A DNA stretch of 64,000 bases from Zooshikella harenae (GTDB lineage Bacteria > Pseudomonadota > Gammaproteobacteria > Pseudomonadales > Zooshikellaceae): NCBI RefSeq assembly GCF_018837975.1, contig NZ_JAGSOY010000005.1, positions 102,116 through 166,115 of the forward strand. The letters are read 5' to 3'. The first letter of the stretch is position 1. Each line of letters begins with the position of its first letter. Positions 49,439 through 57,467 of the stretch are shown here, one piece after another. The position numbers were made by a program, and so were the translations under genes. The notes below the pieces were generated by a model, which did no database searches, was not told where the DNA came from, and saw nothing but the letters and a program-made list of their open reading frames with translations.

Positions 49439-50641
49439 GTGTCAGAGTTACACGTATTACCTGTACCCGGTATTAAATGGGCAACGGCTTCTGCTGGGAT
49501 AAAAGAATCAGGCGAAGATATTGCTGTTATGATCGCGGATCAAACAGCAATGATGGCTGGGGTTTTTACTCAAAATGCCTTTTGTGCCGCACCAGTGATT
49601 ATTGCTAAACAACACATATCGCACCGACCTCTCGCTTGGTTAATTAATGCAGGTAATGCCAATGCAGGTACTGGAGAAGAAGGGATGACAGCAGCCAAAA
49701 TAAGCTGCCAAGTGCTTGCAGAAGTTATTGGTGAATTAAATCCTGAGCAAGTATTGCCTTTTTCTACAGGCGTTATTGGTGAGCTATTACCTGTAGATAA
49801 GATCACTAAAGTGATGCCGACATTAGTGCAACAAGAGTCATCAACGAGCTGGTTGGCTGCTGCAAAAGCTATTATGACGACTGACACGAAAATAAAGTTT
49901 TTTAGCAAAAGCGTTAAGTTAAAAACAGGCACAATTACCCTGTCGGGTATAGCTAAAGGCTCAGGAATGATCAAGCCTGACATGGCGACAATGCTTGCAT
50001 TTATTGGAACAGATGCAAATATAAGTCAAGAATTATTACAAAAAGTATTGTCCTCAAGTGTAGATAAATCGTTTAACCGTATAACCGTTGACGGCGATAC
50101 TTCAACAAATGATGCCTGTGCAATCGTAGCAACTGGTCAGGCCGGTCATTCAATAATAAATGATGAATCTCAGGCAGACTATGATCTTTTTTCAAAAGCA
50201 CTTAATGACTGTTGTGTATCTTTAGCAAAACAGATTGTTAAAGATGGTGAAGGGGCGACAAAGTTTATTACTGTGGAAATTGTTCAGGCAAAAACAGCAA
50301 AAGAGGCACTAGCTATTGCTTACAGTATTGCTCACTCGCCATTAGTAAAAACAGCATTTTTTGCAGAGGATGCAAACTGGGGAAGAATTTTAGCCGCTAT
50401 AGGCAAAGCTGATATTCCAGATTTAGTGATAAGTAAGATTAATATTAATTTAAATGATATTTGTATTGTCGAAAAGGGCGCTAGATCATCAAATTATCAA
50501 GAGTATCTAGGACAGCAAGTGATGCAGGCGCAAGAAATCACCATAAAAGTTGCTTTAGGTCGAGGTGAAGCTTGCGAAACGGTGTGGACAACTGATTTAT
50601 CTTATGAGTATGTGCGAATTAATGCGGAGTATAGAAGTTAA
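49439..50641 (+). CDS. argJ: ArgJ, glutamate N-acetyltransferase / amino-acid acetyltransferase
   Basis: 400 residues. It transfers acetyl groups from N-acetylornithine to glutamate, recycling acetyl in arginine synthesis. The self-cleaving site is KPDMATMLAF, with Thr184 the expected nucleophile; NAFCAAPV, WLINAGNANAGTG, VDGDTSTNDA and EDANWGRI are other family blocks. The open frame extends through the secA terminator; GAGG six bases before the GTG at 49439 and family N-termini (LHPVPG-like) favour this start. Stop overlaps the next start by one base. Confidence 0.95.
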   Translation: MSELHVLPVPGIKWATASAGIKESGEDIAVMIADQTAMMAGVFTQNAFCAAPVIIAKQHISHRPLAWLINAGNANAGTGEEGMTAAKISCQVLAEVIGELNPEQVLPFSTGVIGELLPVDKITKVMPTLVQQESSTSWLAAAKAIMTTDTKIKFFSKSVKLKTGTITLSGIAKGSGMIKPDMATMLAFIGTDANISQELLQKVLSSSVDKSFNRITVDGDTSTNDACAIVATGQAGHSIINDESQADYDLFSKALNDCCVSLAKQIVKDGEGATKFITVEIVQAKTAKEALAIAYSIAHSPLVKTAFFAEDANWGRILAAIGKADIPDLVISKININLNDICIVEKGARSSNYQEYLGQQVMQAQEITIKVALGRGEACETVWTTDLSYEYVRINAEYRS

Positions 50642-51591
50642 TGGTCAGTAAGTCTGTTCATGTTGCCGTTGCTGTAATTGTTAATACATCTGGTGAAGTA
50701 CTCATTGCCAAGCGAGCTTCTCATCAACATCAAGGTGATAAGTGGGAATTTCCTGGAGGTAAGGTTGAATCGGGTGAGGAGGTTACTGAAGCACTGGTTC
50801 GTGAATGTCAGGAAGAATTAAACATTACTGTTAAGCCATCAAGAAGGCTGATTGCAATTACGCATGATTATGGTGATAAATGCGTTATGCTTGATGTGTG
50901 GTATGTAGATCACCTATCAGGACAGCCTGTTGGGTTAGAAGGACAGCCAATTCGTTGGGTTACAATGGATGAACTATGGTCTTATACCTTTCCTTCTGCA
51001 AATAAGCCTATAATTCATGCGATACAGCTACCTTCTGAATACGTTATTACTGGAGATTTTATTGATTATGATGAACTGTTCAGTAAAGTAAGACGAATAA
51101 TAGATCAGGGACATAGGTTAATTCAGTTTAGAGCGCCACAGCTTGGTGAGAAGGATTATCTCGCTATAGCTTCTGAGTTGCTTCTTTTTTGTGAAGCTGC
51201 AGGGTGTCGTTTGATGCTAAAAGGAAGCCCTCAATCAGTCTATCAGCTGGGAGGAAAGGGGCTACACCTGACAGCACAACAATTAAAGCAGGTTACTGCT
51301 ATTGATATAGAGTCATTCAAGCAACCAGGCTATTTATTGGCGGCATCGTGCCATAATGAAGAAGAAATAACACTGGCAGAGCAACTTGGTGCTGACCTGA
51401 TAACACTATCGCCAATTAATTACACACAAAGTCACCCTACATTGATGCCATTACCTGATGAGGAACGTGATTTACTAACGCACAAAACTACCATACCCGT
51501 CTACTGGCTAGGTGGTATGAGCAAAGATCAGCTGCCTCAGACCTGGTATCAAGGGGCTCAAGGCATAGCCAGTATTCGTGCCTATTGGTGA
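50641..51591 (+). CDS. MutT-type Nudix hydrolase fused to ThiE-like domain
   Basis: 316 residues. The N-terminal Nudix domain (about 1-130) resembles MutT, which removes 8-oxo-dGTP. The Nudix box runs from Gly40 with Glu46, Arg54-Glu55 and Glu58-Glu59; the usual Gly near its end is Asn61. The C-terminal part (about 150-316) resembles thiamine-phosphate synthase ([29 protein letters not shown]). Such fusions replace single-domain MutT in pseudomonads; what the ThiE-like part does is not known to me. The 3' end overlaps convergent yacG by 10 bp. Confidence 0.9.
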   Translation: MVSKSVHVAVAVIVNTSGEVLIAKRASHQHQGDKWEFPGGKVESGEEVTEALVRECQEELNITVKPSRRLIAITHDYGDKCVMLDVWYVDHLSGQPVGLEGQPIRWVTMDELWSYTFPSANKPIIHAIQLPSEYVITGDFIDYDELFSKVRRIIDQGHRLIQFRAPQLGEKDYLAIASELLLFCEAAGCRLMLKGSPQSVYQLGGKGLHLTAQQLKQVTAIDIESFKQPGYLLAASCHNEEEITLAEQLGADLITLSPINYTQSHPTLMPLPDEERDLLTHKTTIPVYWLGGMSKDQLPQTWYQGAQGIASIRAYW

Positions 51592-51818
51592 TGATCAGAG
51601 AATAGTGGGTGTACGTTGTTAAGGTCATCTGATGCCTCATCTAGCTGTTCTGAAAGAGTATCGGCATAAACAGGACTACCAGGAATTTTATGTTCCTCCG
51701 CAGCCCAACACCCTAGGTCAATCAGCTTGCAGCGATCACTGCAAAAAGGGCGATGAGGATTGCTTGTCGTCCATTCCATAGCTTTTTGGCACATTGGGCA
51801 GTTGACCTTGAGCGTCAT
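51582..51818 (-). CDS. yacG: YacG zinc protein (DNA gyrase inhibitor)
   Basis: 78 residues with one zinc site: CPMC (8-11) and CSDRC (26-30), followed by [16 protein letters not shown], the family hallmark. E. coli YacG binds GyrB and blocks DNA binding. Acidic C-terminal tail. Starts inside the stop region of coaE (ATGA overlap), so the two are coupled. Confidence 0.95.
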   Translation of the reverse strand: MTLKVNCPMCQKAMEWTTSNPHRPFCSDRCKLIDLGCWAAEEHKIPGSPVYADTLSEQLDEASDDLNNVHPLFSDHHQ

Positions 51819-52411
51819 GTTGTCACCATTGATAAGTAGGTTTGATGGAGACTTGTCAGATTTTTGTAAAGCTGATCAAGATTACCACTATTATCAATAA
51901 TATCATCAGCCATCGCTAGTCGTTTAGCTCGAGGCAGTTGTGAGGCAATAATCGCTTCAATCTGATCTGAATCTTGCTTATCCCGTTGACAAACACGTTG
52001 AATCTGGATTTCTTCAGTTGTATCAATGACCAGTACTCGGTTTACCAACTTATGTTGCCCTGTCTCTAATAGTAATGGAGAAACCATTATTGCATAGGGA
52101 GAAGATGCACGGTTTAAGTCGTTTAGCATTTTCTTATTAATCAGTGGGTGAAGTAACTGTTCTAGCCACTGCCGTTGTTGTTTATCTTGGAAAATGATTT
52201 CTCTTAATTTTCGACGATTTAAGCTGTTATCATCATTTAAAATATGGTTACCAAAGTGTGCCGCAATTTGTGAAAGTACAGGAGAATCCTTTTCAACAAG
52301 CCTTCGACTAACTTGGTCTGCGTCCTCAATATGAATGCTTTGTTGTTTGAAAAACGCTGCAGCAGCACTTTTACCACTACCGATTCCTCCTGTTAGTCCC
52401 ACAATAAACAT
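51815..52411 (-). CDS. coaE: Dephospho-CoA kinase
   Basis: 198 residues. Last step of coenzyme A synthesis, phosphorylating the 3'-OH of dephospho-CoA. P-loop [11 protein letters not shown] at the N-terminus, [11 protein letters not shown] for substrate binding, and HPLINKKM in the lid region. The open frame extends over the pilD stop, but the family start (FIVGLTGG) marks the ATG at 52411, two bases after pilD. pilD-coaE-yacG is a conserved trio. Confidence 0.96.
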   Translation of the reverse strand: MFIVGLTGGIGSGKSAAAAFFKQQSIHIEDADQVSRRLVEKDSPVLSQIAAHFGNHILNDDNSLNRRKLREIIFQDKQQRQWLEQLLHPLINKKMLNDLNRASSPYAIMVSPLLLETGQHKLVNRVLVIDTTEEIQIQRVCQRDKQDSDQIEAIIASQLPRAKRLAMADDIIDNSGNLDQLYKNLTSLHQTYLSMVTT

Positions 52412-52413
52412 TA

Positions 52414-53286
52414 TTAAAAGCCTGCTAGCTGAAAATACTGTTGAACAATCGTTTCTCCCCAAAACAGCGCTACCGCTCCTGCTCCTGCCAGATAAGGTCC
52501 AAAAGGAATAGGAATTTGATGGTCGTGACCTCTAAAAAGAATGAGTAAACCACCAATAATAGCGCCTATAAAAGAGGATAGTAAGATAATCAAGGGTAAC
52601 ATTTTCCAGCCAAGCCATGCACCTAACATTGCAAGTAACTTGAAATCACCATAGCCCATACCTTCTTTTTGGGTGAGAAGCTTGAACAGCCAATAAACAC
52701 ACCATAAGGTTAAATAGCCAGCAATAACGCCCCAAAGTGCTTGATCAATGGTAGTAAAGAGTTGCCATTGAAAATTGATAAGCAGGCCAACCCAAAGCAA
52801 AGGTAAAGTAATATCATCAGGTAGTATTTGATGGTCGAAGTCAATCATCGTTAAGGTCAATAATGCCCACAGTAATAAGCAAGCAGTAATTGTGTTTAAT
52901 GAAAAACCGAAGTACCAGCCACTCAAAAGTGCAAGTAAACCTGCAATTAGCTCGACCAGTGGATAACGCATGCTGATTGATGTACTACAATTGGCGCATT
53001 TTCCTTTTAAAAGTAAGTAGCTTATAACAGGAATATTTTGCCAGGGCTTTATAGGTGTTTTACAAGACGGGCAGTGAGAGTGGGGAAAAACTAAGTTAAA
53101 TTTTTCTTGATGGTTTTCCTGAGGTAGCTTGAGTAGGTCACGACACTCACACTCATATAGTCGTTGTAGCATGACTGGGTAACGTAGAATCACAACGTTC
53201 AAAAAACTTCCCACGATTAGCCCTAAAATTAACAAAGTTACTAATAAGGCTATTGGGCTATACGCTAAATATTCAAGAATGCTCAT
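52414..53286 (-). CDS. pilD: Prepilin peptidase / N-methyltransferase PilD
   Basis: A 290-residue inner-membrane aspartyl protease that cuts and N-methylates type IV pilins and type II secretion pseudopilins. Zinc-type cysteines are at 72, 75, 97 and 100. The catalytic aspartates are Asp149 (in MIDFDHQILPD) and Asp214 (in GMGYGDFKL), matching Asp149 and Asp213 of the Pseudomonas enzyme. About eight membrane segments. A terminator lies between pilC and this gene, so pilD-coaE-yacG is probably its own unit. Confidence 0.97.
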   Translation of the reverse strand: MSILEYLAYSPIALLVTLLILGLIVGSFLNVVILRYPVMLQRLYECECRDLLKLPQENHQEKFNLVFPHSHCPSCKTPIKPWQNIPVISYLLLKGKCANCSTSISMRYPLVELIAGLLALLSGWYFGFSLNTITACLLLWALLTLTMIDFDHQILPDDITLPLLWVGLLINFQWQLFTTIDQALWGVIAGYLTLWCVYWLFKLLTQKEGMGYGDFKLLAMLGAWLGWKMLPLIILLSSFIGAIIGGLLILFRGHDHQIPIPFGPYLAGAGAVALFWGETIVQQYFQLAGF

Positions 53287-53322
53287 TTATTTTCCTACAG
53301 GAGCGAGATAGGCTTATCAACA

Positions 53323-53348
53323 GGAAAAAGGGCAGCGAAGCTGCCCTT
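53323..53348 (-). terminator. Terminator of pilC (minus strand)
   Basis: Read on the minus strand: AAGGGCAGC, loop TTC, GCTGCCCTTTTTCC. A 9-bp stem with five T, 35 bp behind the pilC stop and before pilD. Confidence 0.88.
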
Positions 53349-53383
53349 AGTGGTTACAACAGTTAGAGTATTAAACGAGACGG

Positions 53384-54601
53384 TTATACAACAGAGCCTA
53401 ACTGGAATATTGGTAGGTACATGGCTACGATCAGTCCACCAATGAGTACCCCAAGCACAGACATAATTAGAGGTTCCATCAAACTGGTTAAGCCATCAAC
53501 AGCATTATCAACCTCTTCTTCATAATAGCTGGCCACTTTATCCAGCATCTCGTCCAAAGCACCTGATTCTTCACCAATAGAGACCATTTGTACCGCCATA
53601 TTACTGAAAATAGCCGTATTTTTCATCGCAAACTGTAGCTGCATACCGGATGAGACATCTTCTTTAATTTGTTTTGTCGCATCATAAAACACCACATTAC
53701 CCGCAGCACCTGCAACAGAGTCCAAAGCGTCAACTAAAGGTACACCCGCCGCAAAAGTGGTAGAGAGTGTTCGGGCAAAGCGGGCCATTGCTGATTTGTG
53801 CAAAATATCACCCATAATGGGTAACTTAAGCACTATTCTGTCTCGGGCATCCCTAAGGCCTTTATTTTTTTCAAGTGCTTTACTGGAAATAATTACAAAA
53901 GCAATTATACCAATAAGGAAATAATACCAATAAGCTTGCATAAACTCAGATAGATTAATGACCATAAGGGTAAATGCAGGTAAGTCAGCCCCAAAGCCTT
54001 GGAACACCTCTTGGAACTGAGGAACGACTTTTACGAGTAGAATAGCAGTTACGATGATGGCAATGACGACGACAGCGATTGGGTAGCGAATAGCTTTCTT
54101 AACCTTCATCTTGAGAGACTCGGTTTTTTCTTTATAGGTTGCAATCCGTGCGAGTAATGACTCTAGGCTACCCGACTGTTCACCAGAAGCAACTAAGTTA
54201 CAATATAAGTCATCGAAGTATTTTGGATGTTTTCGAAGGGAGTCGGCCAGCGTGTTACCCCCTGCCACTTCATTTTTAATATTATTGAGCAAATCTCTTA
54301 AGTTAGGGTTATCAGCCCCTTCTGCAGTGATTTCAAAAGACTGTATTAAAGGAACCCCTGCGCGTAACATTGTTGCAAGCTGTCGAGTAAAGACTGCAAT
54401 ATCTAAAGGCTTAATGCTTTTGCCTTTACCACCTAGAGTCATCCCTTTTTTACGTACTTTGGTTGGGACGATGCCTTGCTTTCGTAACTCGGCTTTGACG
54501 GTGGCTAAGTTGGCACCCTGTATTTCGCCTTTAGTCTTACGACCTTTTTTATCTTTTCCTTCCCAAGTAAAGGAAGCTACTTTTACTGCTTTGGTTGCCA
54601 T
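53384..54601 (-). CDS. pilC: Type IV pilus platform protein PilC
   Basis: 405 residues, GspF/PilC family, inner-membrane platform that couples the ATPases to pilus assembly. Two repeated cytoplasmic domains start at about 70 (FTRQLATMLRAGVPLIQSF) and 275 (FARTLSTTFAAGVPLVDAL), with membrane segments at about 170-195, 222-242 and 378-398. Downstream of pilB with a 352-bp gap and followed by a terminator. Confidence 0.96.
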   Translation of the reverse strand: MATKAVKVASFTWEGKDKKGRKTKGEIQGANLATVKAELRKQGIVPTKVRKKGMTLGGKGKSIKPLDIAVFTRQLATMLRAGVPLIQSFEITAEGADNPNLRDLLNNIKNEVAGGNTLADSLRKHPKYFDDLYCNLVASGEQSGSLESLLARIATYKEKTESLKMKVKKAIRYPIAVVVIAIIVTAILLVKVVPQFQEVFQGFGADLPAFTLMVINLSEFMQAYWYYFLIGIIAFVIISSKALEKNKGLRDARDRIVLKLPIMGDILHKSAMARFARTLSTTFAAGVPLVDALDSVAGAAGNVVFYDATKQIKEDVSSGMQLQFAMKNTAIFSNMAVQMVSIGEESGALDEMLDKVASYYEEEVDNAVDGLTSLMEPLIMSVLGVLIGGLIVAMYLPIFQLGSVV

Positions 54602-54953
54602 GATGATCTGTTCCTTGGGCTGAGTCTACGCCAATGACCCGAAGAGTAAGAATTATAAAAAGTATTGGGCGATAACGACGGAAGTGCAAAAGTTTATTTT
54701 TAATTCATAACATGAATGTAACAATATTATGTGAATCCAAGTACAACCATCTCAGTTTTATATCTGCACATTATAAGAGACTTAACCTTCATACTTGTTT
54801 GCGCTATCTTTCAGACAAAATGATCAATATAAAACATTATTCATGAAATAGTTCGCACAATTAGTGTAGCTTATTTATCATTATTGCGAATACTGATAAC
54901 GTGGCTAAATACTTATTAATGCCAACTATTTCATGTTTTTATTGGTAGGTTGT
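54602..54953. other. pilB-pilC intergenic region
   Basis: 352 AT-rich bp without an ORF. A 12-bp perfect inverted repeat is present with a wide spacer: CATGAAATAGTT (54842-54853) and AACTATTTCATG (54924-54935). In most relatives pilB and pilC are much closer. Confidence 0.6.
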
Positions 54954-56657
54954 TTAATCTTTAGTAACTCGGTTGACCTCTTCCAGGCTGGTAACACCTT
55001 GTAGTGCTTTTACGAGTCCTGATTTGCGTAAGTTACTAAAGCCTTCTTTCTCTGCAACTTCTGCAATTTCTATCGAGTTGCCTTCTTCCATAATAATTCT
55101 TGATAAAGCGGGGGTGATTTTCACTACCTCATAAATACCCACACGTCCCTTGTAGCCTTTATTACATTTTTCACAGCCCTTGGGCCCATAAAGTACAGCA
55201 GACTTTGCTTGCTCTGGGGTGAACCCTTCTTCGAGGAGGGTTTTTTCGGGTACTTCAACGGTTTGCTTACAGTTGCTGCACAGTCTTCTGGCAAGACGTT
55301 GGGCGATGATTAAGTTGACCGTTGTGGCAAGGTTAAAAGCCGGAACGCCCATATTAAGCAAGCGGGTTAAGGTTTCAGCTGCACTGTTAGTGTGTAATGT
55401 AGACATTACCATATGGCCTGTTTGGGCAGCCTTAATGGCTATAGAAGCTGTTTCAATGTCTCGAATCTCTCCCACCATGATAATATCAGGGTCTTGACGC
55501 AAGAAGGCGCGTAATGCCTGGGCAAAGTCCATACCTTGCTTGGGGTTGACGTTAACCTGGTTGATACCTTCGAGGTTGATTTCTACTGGGTCCTCAGCCG
55601 TAGAAATATTGCGTTCTACAGTATTGAGAATGTTAAGGCCTGTATAGAGTGATACAGTTTTACCGCTACCTGTAGGTCCTGTGACTAAAATCATGCCTTG
55701 AGGTTGCATCAGGGCAGTCATATAAAGATCTTTTTGCGCTTCCTCGTAACCTAGGCTATCGATTCCCATTTGTGCACTGGTTGGATCAAGAATACGCAGT
55801 ACTATCTTTTCACCCCACAAGGTAGGACAGGTATTCACACGAAAGTCGATAGACTTCGTCTTTGATATCCGCATCTTAATCCGGCCATCCTGGGGCTTAC
55901 GGCGTTCTGATATATCCATTGAGGACATAATTTTTAAGCGTGAAGATATCCGTGGGGCTAAGCTGATAGGGGGTCTAGCCGATTCATGTAGCACACCATC
56001 GGTACGAAAGCGTACCCGATACGTTTTTTCATAAGGCTCAAAGTGTAAGTCAGATGAGCCCCCTTTAATGGCTGATAGCAGCATCTTGTTGACAAACTTC
56101 ACGACAGGGGCATCATCAGCTTCACTGGCGACAGGGCCACCTTCATCCTTGCCTTCATCAACCGCACTAATATCAAGATCTTCTAAACCTTCATCATCAA
56201 GATCAGATAAGCCATCATCTGTGTTATCAAGAAACTTCTCGATTGCGGTATTAAGCTTGTCTTCTTCAACCAACACTGAATCGATGTTGAGCCCTGTGTT
56301 AAAGCGAATTTCATCCAGAGCAGATAAGTTTGTTGGGTCAGAAACAGCAATAAAAAGTCGTGTACCTCGTTTGTAAAGCGGGATTGTGTGGTGTTTACGA
56401 ATGAGTTTTTCATCAACAACATCTTTAGGTGCTAGCTCAAAGTCAAAACTATTCAAGTCCATCAAGGGGGAGCCAAACTCCTCAGAAGCCAATCGTGCGA
56501 CATCCAGTGGTTTGACAAAGTCAGATTTAACCAAATGGGTCACAAAAGGAATTTTCTGCTTTGAAGCTTCTTGGTATGCATTTCGTGCTGTTTCTTCGTC
56601 AAGCAGTTTGTCATCAACAAGTCTTTTGGCAAGACCGGTAAGCATGATTCTGGACAT
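54954..56657 (-). CDS. pilB: Type IV pilus extension ATPase PilB
   Basis: 567 residues, close to the Pseudomonas protein (566). Cytoplasmic GspE-type hexameric ATPase driving pilus extension. An N-terminal MshEN-like domain (1 to about 140), an acidic linker (145-180), then Walker A GPTGSGKT at 327-334, the Asp-box and GEIRDIETASIA. A zinc tetracysteine is formed by CSNC and CEKC. The open frame is longer; starts at 56657 and 56645 are both possible and neither has a clear ribosome site. Confidence 0.95.
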   Translation of the reverse strand: MSRIMLTGLAKRLVDDKLLDEETARNAYQEASKQKIPFVTHLVKSDFVKPLDVARLASEEFGSPLMDLNSFDFELAPKDVVDEKLIRKHHTIPLYKRGTRLFIAVSDPTNLSALDEIRFNTGLNIDSVLVEEDKLNTAIEKFLDNTDDGLSDLDDEGLEDLDISAVDEGKDEGGPVASEADDAPVVKFVNKMLLSAIKGGSSDLHFEPYEKTYRVRFRTDGVLHESARPPISLAPRISSRLKIMSSMDISERRKPQDGRIKMRISKTKSIDFRVNTCPTLWGEKIVLRILDPTSAQMGIDSLGYEEAQKDLYMTALMQPQGMILVTGPTGSGKTVSLYTGLNILNTVERNISTAEDPVEINLEGINQVNVNPKQGMDFAQALRAFLRQDPDIIMVGEIRDIETASIAIKAAQTGHMVMSTLHTNSAAETLTRLLNMGVPAFNLATTVNLIIAQRLARRLCSNCKQTVEVPEKTLLEEGFTPEQAKSAVLYGPKGCEKCNKGYKGRVGIYEVVKITPALSRIIMEEGNSIEIAEVAEKEGFSNLRKSGLVKALQGVTSLEEVNRVTKD

Positions 56658-56731
56658 GGAATAGTTACTACTGTGTCTAGTTGATGAAGGATACGCAAAG
56701 TATAGATTGAAAAGTAGCAATCTATAAAAGA

Positions 56732-56769
56732 GATATAATTAACATAAAGTATGTGACAAATTTTGTCAC
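56732..56769 (-). promoter_or_regulatory. Candidate pilB promoter with 17-bp palindrome
   Basis: GTGACAAA (56753-56760), one T, TTTGTCAC (56762-56769) form a perfect palindrome typical of a dimeric regulator site. Its centre overlaps a minus-strand TTGTCA that is followed after 16 bases by TATATC (plus-strand 56732-56737), a moderate sigma-70 promoter for pilB. Confidence 0.5.
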
Positions 56770-56898
56770 TAAGTGGTGATAAAGGTAACTGTTTAAAAAT
56801 GATCCTGACATCAATTTGTATTAGTTATCGTGCTAAGTTATTCATAATGATGCTGAATGTTAATACTATCAAAGTGAGTGTCTACTAACTTAAAAAAT

Positions 56899-56914
56899 TG
56901 GCATTGGCATTGCT
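56899..56914 (+). promoter_or_regulatory. Sigma-54 (RpoN) promoter of pilA
   Basis: TGGCATTGGCATTGCT: GG at 56900-56901 and GC at 56912-56913 with exactly ten bases between, the -24/-12 layout of RpoN promoters. Transcription would start near 56925. Pseudomonas pilA is driven by RpoN with the PilS-PilR system, so the same control is expected. Confidence 0.88.
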
Positions 56915-56970
56915 CCCACATCCGTACTATGACTATTCAAGTGAATAGGATTTGATCGGAGGAGATTCTC

Positions 56971-57399
56971 ATGAAAAAAATGCAACAAGGTTTTACGTTA
57001 ATTGAATTAATGATCGTAGTCGCGATCATTGGTATTTTGGCGGCGGTAGCGATACCTGCTTACCAGGACTATACGGTACGCACAAAAGTCTCTGAAGGAA
57101 TGTCACTGGCATCCGGTGCAAAAACGGCAGTATCTGAAACAAGATTATCGCTAGGGCGTTTTCCAACAGGGAGTAATTCTAGCTATGGGTTAGCAGGTGC
57201 TACCAGCATAAAAGGCAATAATGTTTCGCAGGTGAAAGCTAATGGTGGCGATGGCGTAATAACCGTTACGTATTCAAATGATAGCGCTATAAACGGTAAA
57301 ACTCTTGTACTAACGCCATCAATGGCTTCAGGAGGATCAATTATATGGACATGTTCAGGTACTGTAGAGAGTAAATACCTACCTTCGAATTGTAGATAA
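56971..57399 (+). CDS. pilA: Type IV major pilin PilA
   Basis: 142 residues. The leader MKKMQQG is cut by PilD before Phe8; [27 protein letters not shown] is a class a pilin helix with Glu5 of the mature protein present. The C-terminal part holds the two cysteines that close the D-loop, the last being the second-to-last residue, before a terminal Arg. GGAGGAGA precedes the ATG. A sigma-54 promoter lies upstream and glycosyltransferase-type genes follow downstream. Pilins of this kind are often glycosylated on Ser/Thr; the C-terminal Ser used by Pseudomonas TfpO is missing here. Confidence 0.97.
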   Translation: MKKMQQGFTLIELMIVVAIIGILAAVAIPAYQDYTVRTKVSEGMSLASGAKTAVSETRLSLGRFPTGSNSSYGLAGATSIKGNNVSQVKANGGDGVITVTYSNDSAINGKTLVLTPSMASGGSIIWTCSGTVESKYLPSNCR

Positions 57400-57407
57400 T
57401 TATTAGT

Positions 57408-57454
57408 CAGGCTCCTCCTTAGAGCATGGTGCTCATGTGACCGAGTGGAGCCTG
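57408..57454 (+). terminator. Compound hairpin behind pilA
   Basis: CAGGCTCC (57408-57415) pairs with GGAGCCTG (57447-57454), enclosing a smaller stem GAGCA / TGCTC (57422-57434). Only TTTAAG follows, so it is a weak terminator; partial read-through would give abundant pilin and little of the next product. Confidence 0.6.
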
Positions 57455-57467
57455 TTTAAGTTAAAAA

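Larger units (their letters stand above)
56658..56970. other. pilB-pilA divergent regulatory region
   Basis: 313 bp between divergent pilus genes. It holds a 17-bp palindrome overlapping a possible pilB promoter and a sigma-54 promoter for pilA, both listed below. No gene is present. Confidence 0.75.
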
